Shown here: one piece after another, positions 5,076 to 11,450 of the stretch
Layout of the letters: every line of letters starts with the position of its first letter
Numbering within the stretch: position 1 is the stretch's first letter
Source: Desulfobacteraceae bacterium
GTDB taxonomy: Bacteria; Desulfobacterota; Desulfobacteria; Desulfobacterales; SURF-15
Assembly (NCBI GenBank): GCA_003599475.1
Contig: QZKK01000153.1
Location: 1 to 18,123, forward strand
Direction of reading: 5' to 3'
DNA: 18,123 nt
Position numbers and translations under genes: made by a program
Notes under the pieces: generated by a model
Seen by the model: the letters and a program-made list of their open reading frames with translations, nothing else
Database searches by the model: none
Told to the model about the DNA's origin: nothing

Positions 5076-8045
5076 ATGGCGGGAGAAAGCAGCAAATTGC
5101 CGAGCGAATTTTATTCCCAATTTAAAATCTTCCACGAACTGATGCAGAAGAAGGTGCGGGAGATCCTTCTCGTTTCAAGCCCCTATGATGCGTTTATCGT
5201 CGAAGAAGACGGAAGCCTCGCCCAGCGGATCATCAACGAGTACAGCGGGCTAAACTTAAGTCATCCACCACGCGTTACGCGCAAGTCCTCTGCCTCGGAA
5301 GCGCTTGCCCTGTTGAAACTGAAGAAGTTCGACCTGGTGATCACCATGCCGCACCTGCAGGAGATGGATGCTTTTTCATTGGGCCTTGAAATTAAAAAGT
5401 CGAACCCGACCCTGCCGGTGAACCTGCTTTCCCATAGTCCCCGGGGAATCTATCCACCTCCGGAGGACCAGGACTGCTCGGGCATCGATCGCACATTCAT
5501 CTGGTCGGGCAACTCCGACCTGCTGCTGGCGCTGGTAAAAAACGTGGAAGACCGGCTCAATGTGGATACCGACACACAGAAGGCGATGGTTCGTGTACTG
5601 ATCCTGGTCGAGGACTCACCAGTTTACTACTCTTCTTTTCTTCCCTATATGTACAAGGAAGTCGTCCGGCAGACGCTTGCCGTATTGGACGTCGGATTGA
5701 ACGAGGATCATCGCCTTCTCCGCATGCGGACCCGTCCGAAGATCCTGCTGGCCACAAACTACGAACAGGCGGTCGAATTCTACGAAAAGTACAAGGCATA
5801 CCTGCTCGGCGTAATTTCAGATACCCGGTTTCCCCGCAAAGGCGTGCTCGTAAACGATGCGGGCCGCATACTTCTGTCTAGAATCCGGGAGGAAATTCCG
5901 GATCTGCCTCTTTTACTGGTAAGCTCTCAACCGGAAAACCGGCAGAAGGCGGAGGAGATCTCCGCTGCTTTCCTGGATAAGAATTCCTCCAATCTGATGT
6001 CCGATCTGCATCGTTTCATCCAAAACGATTTGGGCTTCGGGGATTTTATCTTTCGATTGCCGGACGGCCGGGAGATCGACCGTGCATCGGATCTGCGGAT
6101 GCTGGAGTCGAAGCTTGCGGTCATCCCCGGCGAATCTCTCTGTTTCCATGCCAGGAGAAACCATTTTTCCAGATGGATCATGAGCCGCTCGGAAACTTCG
6201 CTCGCCTCGATACTGCGGAAAGTCCAAGAGGAAGATTTCGAGCACATCGATGAGATGCGCGACTTTATCATCTCGAATATTCATACGCTGCGAAAGTGGC
6301 AGCAGAAAGGAGTCGTTGCCCGCTTCAACTCCAACAACTACGATGCCGACGTCAACGATCTGGTCAAGATCGGTCAGGGTTCCCTGGGGGGAAAGGCGCG
6401 AAGCCTGGCCTTCATGGCGGTGCTGCTGCAGCAGGAATCGGAAATCCATGCCAGGCACCCGGGTATCGATATCAAAATCCCAAGAAGCCTGGTTATCTGT
6501 ACCGATGTTTTCGAAGATTTCGTAAACTACAAGAACCTGCGTCATCTTGCAAACGAGGAGGTTGAGGACCAGGATGTGGCGAAGATGTTTCTTTCCGCCG
6601 AACTGCCGGGGAGCCTGGTCGAGGATCTGAAGTCCTTTCTTCTTCAGGTACGCTGCCCGCTTTCCGTGCGTTCGTCCAGCCTGCTGGAGGACGCTCAATT
6701 CCAGCCGTATGCAGGATTATACGCCACCTATATGATTCCAAACAACCATCCCGACGATTCGGTTCGTCTTTTCCAACTGCTTACCGCCGTTCAACTCGTT
6801 TACGCGTCCACTTACTACCAGGGTCCGAAGGCGTTTTCTAAAAGCCTCTCCTATAAGCCCCAGGAAGAAGCCATGGCCGTCATCATACAGGAGTTGGCGG
6901 GAGAAGCAGCGGGGGACTATTTCTACCCATCGCTTTCCGGTGTGGCCCAGTCGCACAACTTTTATCCCGTCGGCCACATGAAGTCCGAGGAAGGAATCGT
7001 ACACATTGCGTTGGGAATGGGAAAGACGGTGGTTGAAGGAGGGAGGAGCCTTCGATTCTCTCCGAAGTACCCGAACATGATGCCGCAGTTTTCGAGCGTG
7101 GACGATATCTTAAAAAATTCCCAGCGGTTTTTTTACGCCCTGAAGATCCTCGGATATCCAGAAAAATTGAATTTTCAAAAGAATTCGAATCTTGAAAAGA
7201 GAGAAGTGGAAGAGGCCGAAGCGGAATACGCCGTCCGGACGCTGGCAAGCACCTACATACCGGAGGAACACAGGATCCGGGATTCAGGACATCTTTCCGG
7301 ACCGAAAGTGATGACCTTTGCCCAGATTCTCAAGCACAATCTGATACCGCTGCCATCCCTGCTGTCGGATATGCTGGAACTAGGACGGAAGGGGATGGGA
7401 TGTCCGATCGAGATGGAGTTTTCAGCCAATATCTATTCGAATCCGTCAAGAAAAAGCGAGTTCTTTTTCCTGCAGATGAGACCGATGGCAGAGCAGGATG
7501 ATCGAATCGAGATTAAATTCACGGCGCAGGAAATAAGCGACGCATTCTGCCGATCGGGAAACGCCCTCGGAAACGGCAAGAGTGAAAAAATCAGCGATAT
7601 CGTTTATGTCAAACCTCTCGATTTTAAAACGGAAGCGACCCTTGAGATCTCGGCGGAAATCGGCAGAATAAACGCCGGTCTCCTGAAAGAAAGCCGGCCC
7701 TACCTGCTGGTCGGACCGGGCCGTTGGGGGACATCCGATCGTTGGCTGGGAATTCCCGTGCGATGGCAGGATATATCCGGTGTGGGCGCCATGATCGAAG
7801 TCCGCAATGAAAAGCTCAGGGCGGATCCTTCCCAGGGCTCGCATTTTTTTCAAAATATCACATCGCTTGGGATCCCTTACGTGACTGTGACGGAAGGCAC
7901 CGATGACTATTTCGACTGGAAATGGATCGACTCCGTTCCGGCTGTTCATGAAGCGCGCTATATCCGCCACATTCGCTTGAAAGCTCCATTTGTTTTGAAA
8001 ATCGACGGGAAGAGCTCACAATGCATTATGGTGCAAAACAGTTAA
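5076..8045 (+). CDS. Double receiver fused to PEP/pyruvate-binding (PPDK N-terminal-like) ATP-grasp protein
   Basis: This is a 989-residue cytoplasmic protein. Residues about 28-130 form a receiver-like fold in which the usual acceptor Asp region reads DLVITMPHL, so it probably cannot be phosphorylated. Residues about 172-310 form a second receiver with ED at 179-180, D249 in VISDTRF and K302, so it looks phosphorylatable. A linker leads to a PEP-synthase/pyruvate-phosphate-dikinase N-terminal domain with SVRSSS around R532 and LQMRP at 799-803. The C-terminus carries GPGRWG at 880-885 and DPSQGSHFF. The phosphohistidine (swivel) and PEP/pyruvate barrel domains of true PEP synthase are absent, so it is not a complete synthase. 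A phosphorylation-controlled ATP-dependent phosphotransfer or sensing role is inference. ATG 5076 is chosen because GGGAGAGG lies just upstream; a GTG at 5025 would add 17 residues. Confidence 0.87.
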   Translation: MAGESSKLPSEFYSQFKIFHELMQKKVREILLVSSPYDAFIVEEDGSLAQRIINEYSGLNLSHPPRVTRKSSASEALALLKLKKFDLVITMPHLQEMDAFSLGLEIKKSNPTLPVNLLSHSPRGIYPPPEDQDCSGIDRTFIWSGNSDLLLALVKNVEDRLNVDTDTQKAMVRVLILVEDSPVYYSSFLPYMYKEVVRQTLAVLDVGLNEDHRLLRMRTRPKILLATNYEQAVEFYEKYKAYLLGVISDTRFPRKGVLVNDAGRILLSRIREEIPDLPLLLVSSQPENRQKAEEISAAFLDKNSSNLMSDLHRFIQNDLGFGDFIFRLPDGREIDRASDLRMLESKLAVIPGESLCFHARRNHFSRWIMSRSETSLASILRKVQEEDFEHIDEMRDFIISNIHTLRKWQQKGVVARFNSNNYDADVNDLVKIGQGSLGGKARSLAFMAVLLQQESEIHARHPGIDIKIPRSLVICTDVFEDFVNYKNLRHLANEEVEDQDVAKMFLSAELPGSLVEDLKSFLLQVRCPLSVRSSSLLEDAQFQPYAGLYATYMIPNNHPDDSVRLFQLLTAVQLVYASTYYQGPKAFSKSLSYKPQEEAMAVIIQELAGEAAGDYFYPSLSGVAQSHNFYPVGHMKSEEGIVHIALGMGKTVVEGGRSLRFSPKYPNMMPQFSSVDDILKNSQRFFYALKILGYPEKLNFQKNSNLEKREVEEAEAEYAVRTLASTYIPEEHRIRDSGHLSGPKVMTFAQILKHNLIPLPSLLSDMLELGRKGMGCPIEMEFSANIYSNPSRKSEFFFLQMRPMAEQDDRIEIKFTAQEISDAFCRSGNALGNGKSEKISDIVYVKPLDFKTEATLEISAEIGRINAGLLKESRPYLLVGPGRWGTSDRWLGIPVRWQDISGVGAMIEVRNEKLRADPSQGSHFFQNITSLGIPYVTVTEGTDDYFDWKWIDSVPAVHEARYIRHIRLKAPFVLKIDGKSSQCIMVQNS

Positions 8046-8087
8046 GGGACTTGGGAAATAACGATCAATCCTATCTGGAGGTAATCA

Positions 8088-9437
8088 ATGGATCATATTC
8101 TGGCTTTGGTTCGGAGCAGGAACCCCGAAGAGAAAGAGTTTCACCAGGCCGTACAGGAGGTCATCGAGTCCGTTCGCCCGGTTCTGGAACGGCATCCGGA
8201 ATATCGGTACGACGCCGTTCTCGAGCGATTGACGGAACCTGAAAGGGTGATCCTTTTTCAAGTCCCCTGGATGGACGACCAGGGGCATGTCAAGGTCAAC
8301 CGGGGATTTCGGGTGCAAATGAATTCCTCCCTCGGACCCTACAAAGGAGGCCTCAGATTTCATCCTTCCGTGAACCTGAGCATCATGAAATTTTTGGCAT
8401 TCGAACAGGTCTTGAAAAACGCGCTGACCACACTTTCTCTCGGCGGGGCGAGGGGAGGCTCCGATTTCGATCCGAAAGGAAAATCGGACAACGAGATGAT
8501 GCGCTTTTGCCAAAGCTTCATGCTGGAGCTTTTCCGGCATATCGGTCCGGATACGGATATCCCGGAAGGCGATATCGGGGTGGGCACCAGAGAAATCGGG
8601 TATCTTTTCGGTGCATACCGAAAGGTCCGGAACGAATTTACCGGGGTGCTGACCGGCAAGGGATTGGGATGGGGCGGAAGCCTCATCCGTCCGGAGGCCC
8701 CCGGATACGGAGTCGTCTATTTCGCCGCCGAAATGCTGGCATCCCGAAGCGACTCGCTGGAGGGGAAAAAATGCCTGATTTCGGGTTCCGGGGCCGTAGC
8801 GCAGCATACGGCCGAAAAAATCATCGAACTGGGCGGAAAGGTGCTGACTCTTTCGGACTCGTCCGGCTATATCTTTGATGAAGAGGGGGTCGATCGCGAC
8901 AAACTGGCATTCGTAAAAAGGATCAAGAACATCCGCCGGGGCCGAATCGAAGAGTACGTGGAAAAATATTCCCAAGCGATCTACACCGAAACCGACGCCA
9001 CCCTGGACTATCATCCTCTCTGGGACCATTGGGCGGACTGCGCCTTTCCATGCGCCACTCAAAACGAAATCAAAGAAAAAGATGCCTACAATCTGATCAA
9101 CCACAAGATCAGGCTCGTCTGCGAAGGAGCCGATATGCCCTGCACCCCCAAGGCAATCGATATTTTCATGGATAAAAAGCTCCTATATGTTCCGGGCAAA
9201 GCAGCAAATGCAGGCGGTGTGGCCGTATCCGGACTCGAGATGGCTCAAAACAGCATGCGCCTGAGCTGGACGGCCGAGGAAATCGACAGCCGGCTCAAGA
9301 TGATCATGAAGCGAATCCATCGCAACTGCCTGGATGCTGCAGCGGAGTACGGCGTACCCGGCAATTACCTCATCGGCGCCAACATCGCCGGCTTCATCAA
9401 GGTGGTCAATGCCATGCGGGACCAGGGGGTGATTTAG
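8088..9437 (+). CDS. gdhA: NADP-type glutamate dehydrogenase with Lys-to-Arg at the catalytic position
   Basis: This 449-residue protein is the size of E. coli GdhA and is hexameric in the known family. The family reductively aminates 2-oxoglutarate to glutamate. Conserved features are GPYKGGLRF (K86), EQVLKNAL (K110), DIPEGDIGVG (D162), TGKGLGWGGSLIRPEA and ANAGGVAVSGLEMAQNSMR. The segment that is normally GGAKGGSDFDP reads GGARGGSDFDP. R122 (codon AGG at 8451-8453) therefore replaces the lysine that is catalytic in the Clostridium symbiosum enzyme (K125). The preceding LPMGG is LSLGG. Other active-site residues look intact, so activity may be low, altered or regulatory. ATG 8088 has GGAGGT at 8077-8082. 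The gene starts 42 bases after the PEP-binding regulator gene and may be co-transcribed with it. Confidence 0.95.
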   Translation: MDHILALVRSRNPEEKEFHQAVQEVIESVRPVLERHPEYRYDAVLERLTEPERVILFQVPWMDDQGHVKVNRGFRVQMNSSLGPYKGGLRFHPSVNLSIMKFLAFEQVLKNALTTLSLGGARGGSDFDPKGKSDNEMMRFCQSFMLELFRHIGPDTDIPEGDIGVGTREIGYLFGAYRKVRNEFTGVLTGKGLGWGGSLIRPEAPGYGVVYFAAEMLASRSDSLEGKKCLISGSGAVAQHTAEKIIELGGKVLTLSDSSGYIFDEEGVDRDKLAFVKRIKNIRRGRIEEYVEKYSQAIYTETDATLDYHPLWDHWADCAFPCATQNEIKEKDAYNLINHKIRLVCEGADMPCTPKAIDIFMDKKLLYVPGKAANAGGVAVSGLEMAQNSMRLSWTAEEIDSRLKMIMKRIHRNCLDAAAEYGVPGNYLIGANIAGFIKVVNAMRDQGVI

Positions 9438-9492
9438 ATAGATCGAGAACTTTAGAGATTCAGAAAATTCAAATATGCCGTTTTAACAATCT

Positions 9493-9541
9493 GGAACTCA
9501 GGAACTCACGAAAGAGCCCCCTCCCTGATTTCCTGAGTTCC
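9493..9541 (+). terminator. Inverted repeat after gdhA, possible terminator
   Basis: Perfect 12-bp arms lie at 9493-9504 (GGAACTCAGGAA) and 9530-9541 (TTCCTGAGTTCC), around a 25-base loop. Only a mixed sequence (AAATTTGTG) follows, so a classic T-tract is missing. The left arm includes two GGAACTCA units and may belong to an intergenic repeat family. It is the only hairpin between gdhA and the next promoter. Confidence 0.55.
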
Positions 9542-9635
9542 AAATTTGTGTTGTCTTTGCTCTTTGCGGTTAACGGTATTTTGAAATATTCCGAGTCCTT
9601 TACAGATTGTCAATTTGATGTGCAGAGCCGGCGAA

Positions 9636-9664
9636 TTGACTTTGGCATAAAATCCGATTATGAT
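9636..9664 (+). promoter_or_regulatory. Sigma70-type promoter of the CsgD-like regulator
   Basis: TTGACT at 9636-9641 and TATGAT at 9659-9664 are separated by exactly 17 bases. This is the best promoter match in the window. The predicted start point is near 9671, giving a leader of about 100 bases before ATG 9772. Confidence 0.7.
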
Positions 9665-9667
9665 GCG

Positions 9668-9712
9668 CTCGCTGGAATGACGGATTACCGATTTTTCCAT
9701 CGTTCCAGCGAG
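9668..9712 (+). promoter_or_regulatory. 13-bp inverted repeat at the predicted transcript start
   Basis: The arms are CTCGCTGGAATGA (9668-9680) and TCGTTCCAGCGAG (9700-9712). They pair over 13 bp with one G-U, around a 19-base loop. The repeat begins 4 bases after the -10 box, so it is either an operator overlapping +1 or a 5'-end mRNA hairpin of the regulator gene. It is not a terminator for the upstream gene: no T-run follows, and it lies downstream of the promoter. The rest of the 9438-9771 gap shows no gene. Confidence 0.6.
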
Positions 9713-9771
9713 ATATCAAGAACTCGCAACCCATAATCCTGCATATCTCGGCGGGACAACTCGGGATTCGA

Positions 9772-10452
9772 ATGCCGTCTGAGGACAAATTCCAAACCAT
9801 CCTTGAAGACCGGACGATATACATCGTCGGTCCAAGAAGGCTGCAGAACAGACTTCTGTCCCAATTTGTCAGCCGCGAGACCGGGGCCGTATGCATCGAA
9901 GATGCCAATCTGGAAAGGATCTTCGGTTCAAAACCCGAAGAAGAATTTCAGATGAGCCTGTTTCTGTGGGACGCTCTGGGGGGCAATCTCGAAACCATAT
10001 TGAACGAGCTGAAGCAGCAGCATGCTTCTGTACTCAATTGCTATTTCGTCCCTTTCAATGTCGATCCTTCAAACGGTCATGAAGCCCAGGCGCTCGGTTA
10101 TGGGGTGAGAGGATTTTTTTATGAGGAGGACTCTCCAGACCAGATTCTCAAAGGGATCCGGGCGATCTTCTCAAATGAGTTGTGGGTTTCCAGGGAAATT
10201 CTGACCAAGTGCATCCTGGAGCAGAGAGGCAGGGGCGAAAATCCCCAGATGGAGCCGATGGAGCCAAACCTCTTGACCACAAGAGAGACGGAAATTCTCA
10301 CACAGATAGCAGCCGGTGCCACAAACGAAGAGATCGCCGACCGGCTCTGCATCAGCCCCCACACGGTCAGAACGCATATTTACAATATTTTCAAGAAAAT
10401 AAATGTACCAAACCGCCTTCAAGCCGCACTCTGGGCGACCCAAAATCTCTGA
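9772..10452 (+). CDS. LuxR-family response regulator, CsgD-like
   Basis: This is a 226-residue DNA-binding regulator. The N-terminal half is a degenerate receiver: FLWDALGG (D67) aligns with the LLDMMEAD region of CsgD, and the usual acidic pair and acceptor pattern is otherwise lost. GVRGFFYEEDSPDQ corresponds to the GVFYSMEDQ region of CsgD. The C-terminal LuxR helix-turn-helix (about 166-226) includes LTTRETEIL, ATNEEIADRL, TVRTHIYNIFKKI and NRLQAALWA, close to TVKTHLYNLFKKI and NRTQAVSWA in CsgD. CsgD controls curli and biofilm genes in enterobacteria. Whether this protein does the same is inference, but the following PilZ and surface-protein genes fit. The start at 9772 has only a weak Shine-Dalgarno. 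A good promoter and a hairpin precede it, so autoregulation is possible. Confidence 0.88.
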   Translation: MPSEDKFQTILEDRTIYIVGPRRLQNRLLSQFVSRETGAVCIEDANLERIFGSKPEEEFQMSLFLWDALGGNLETILNELKQQHASVLNCYFVPFNVDPSNGHEAQALGYGVRGFFYEEDSPDQILKGIRAIFSNELWVSREILTKCILEQRGRGENPQMEPMEPNLLTTRETEILTQIAAGATNEEIADRLCISPHTVRTHIYNIFKKINVPNRLQAALWATQNL

Positions 10453-10478
10453 TCGTCCGAAACCCTTCCGAACAGCCT

Positions 10479-10545
10479 AATACAATTTACGTATCCTCGA
10501 TGCAAAAAAATACGAACAAAGTTCATACATTCGACGTATTGTATT
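10479..10545 (+). promoter_or_regulatory. Nested inverted repeats upstream of the PilZ gene
   Basis: Outer arms AATACAAT (10479-10486) and ATTGTATT (10538-10545) extend inward to ACGT with a 2-base bulge. Inside are AATACG (10509-10514) paired with CGTATT (10535-10540), and the small palindrome GAAC-AAA-GTTC (10514-10524). The inner part resembles the motif at 11295-11323. It is a likely protein-binding region; the binding protein is unknown. Confidence 0.45.
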
Positions 10546-10578
10546 TTCTTGGAATCCCGTTTAGTAGAAGACAATGAC

Positions 10579-10606
10579 ATTTTGGATTTTAGATTTCAGA
10601 TTTTAG
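10579..10606 (+). repeat. ATTTTAG-family heptad repeat
   Basis: The units are ATTTTGG 10579-10585, ATTTTAG 10586-10592, ATTTCAG 10593-10599 and ATTTTAG 10600-10606. This is the fourth copy of the family in the window, here between the regulator and PilZ genes. Confidence 0.85.
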
Positions 10607-10688
10607 ATTGACGGAATCATTGACGATTGATCCATTGGAACATTGAGACATCAGATCGAAGGTTTAAACACTCCATCAAACAGAACCC

Positions 10689-11081
10689 ATGATGAACAAC
10701 GCTTCATCTATCCATATGCAATACACCGATATCCATATGCAATACACCGAAAAGCGAAGGCTTGAACGGTTCAACCTGAAAATTCCCGCCCGCGTGCATG
10801 CGGTGATTTCGGAACGGACCGAAGAAGATTTCAACCTGTTGACGACCAACGTCTCCTCCGGAGGCGCATTTTTCGTTACTTCAGAGGCGCCGCCGATCGG
10901 CACCAAATTGAAAATCATTCTTGCGCTGCCGTTGAAAAAGTCGAATACGCTTCCGGAAGGTGTCAAGAAGGTCACAGTCAACCTGACGGGGAAAGTCCTG
11001 CGTGTCGAAGAAAAGGGAATCGGGGTCTGTTTCGGGGACGAATTCGAGATGATCCCCGGCGGAAATTCCACGGAATCCTGA
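10689..11081 (+). CDS. PilZ-domain c-di-GMP receptor
   Basis: This is a small protein of up to 130 residues, essentially a single PilZ domain. The two c-di-GMP binding motifs are present: RRLER (R23xxxR27) and NVSSGG (N54xSxxG59). Such stand-alone domains transmit c-di-GMP levels to motility, adhesion or exopolysaccharide machinery. The start is uncertain. ATG codons lie at 10689 and 10692, and at two later positions created by a perfect tandem duplication (10709-10729 and 10730-10750) that gives IHMQYTD then IHMQYTE. The second internal ATG (10737) would give MQYTEKRRLER, a typical PilZ start. No clear Shine-Dalgarno favours either. Its position between a CsgD-like regulator and a giant surface protein suggests c-di-GMP control of the surface locus, which is inference. 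Confidence 0.88.
   Translation: MMNNASSIHMQYTDIHMQYTEKRRLERFNLKIPARVHAVISERTEEDFNLLTTNVSSGGAFFVTSEAPPIGTKLKIILALPLKKSNTLPEGVKKVTVNLTGKVLRVEEKGIGVCFGDEFEMIPGGNSTES
10709..10750 (+). repeat. Perfect 21-bp tandem duplication at the start of the PilZ gene
   Basis: Two identical adjacent 21-bp copies lie at 10709-10729 and 10730-10750, in frame, each encoding an internal Met. Their identity points to a recent duplication. Confidence 0.92.
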
Positions 11082-11118
11082 TTCGCAGCGCAGTTGCCGG
11101 ACGTGATCGGTTTCTGAA

Positions 11119-11194
11119 GGGGTGTGGGCACAGACGCCCCGGCAGGACAGGAGGGTGTGTGTTGCACTTTTCGCCCAGGTTCCTGTCTTGTTTT
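11119..11194 (+). terminator. Two hairpins after the PilZ gene, possible terminator
   Basis: The first hairpin is GGGGTGT (11119-11125) with ACGCCCC (11134-11140), with one G-U pair. The second pairs AGGACAGGA (11144-11152) with TCCTGTCTT (11181-11189), with one G-U, and is followed by GTTTT. The second has the better tail for factor-independent termination, but its 28-base loop is long. Confidence 0.35.
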
Positions 11195-11219
11195 CGGAAA
11201 TCGACTTCCCCCTACCACC

Positions 11220-11239
11220 TGCCGGAACCGGTTTCGGCA
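11220..11239. promoter_or_regulatory. 20-bp near-perfect palindrome
   Basis: TGCCGGAACC-GGTTTCGGCA reads the same on both strands except at one symmetric position pair. It lies in the 369-bp gap before the giant FecR gene and has the size of a dimeric regulator operator. No known regulator consensus is recognised. Confidence 0.45.
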
Positions 11240-11294
11240 AGGAGCACCAATCGCTCTGAGTATGAGTGCTCAAATTCCTTTATCAAATCCAAAT

Positions 11295-11323
11295 TACGAA
11301 AAATATTCATTATTCGTATTGAT
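11295..11323. promoter_or_regulatory. Dyad TACGAA-N12-TTCGTA upstream of the giant FecR gene
   Basis: TACGAA at 11295-11300 and TTCGTA at 11313-11318 are inverted copies. The order TACGAA, AAA, TTCAT, ATTCG, TATTG is shared with the PilZ upstream region at 10511-10542, with spacing changes of only a few bases. This suggests a common regulatory site. The rest of the 11082-11450 gap shows no convincing gene or clear promoter. Confidence 0.4.
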
Positions 11324-11450
11324 TCCGCTTAAAGACTCTGTTAGACGCCATTATGGCTTGGAGGATTTATCGACGATTGCATTCTGTAGTTCGATCAGTT
11401 TTGTTTTACCAATGTTTTAGGAACGTTGCGAGAACAAGAGGGCTCATTCA

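Noticed and set aside
8085..9104. 339-residue minus-strand frame opposite gdhA
   Set aside because: Long antisense frames over gdhA are a codon-usage effect; the + strand frame has full glutamate dehydrogenase homology.
11124..11420. 98-residue frame in the gap before the giant gene
   Set aside because: It has a GTG start, no ribosome binding site, shadow-like composition, and overlaps hairpins and the palindrome.
11082..11450. c-di-GMP riboswitch before the giant gene
   Set aside because: The conserved GEMM core sequences were not found; only simple hairpins and dyads are visible.
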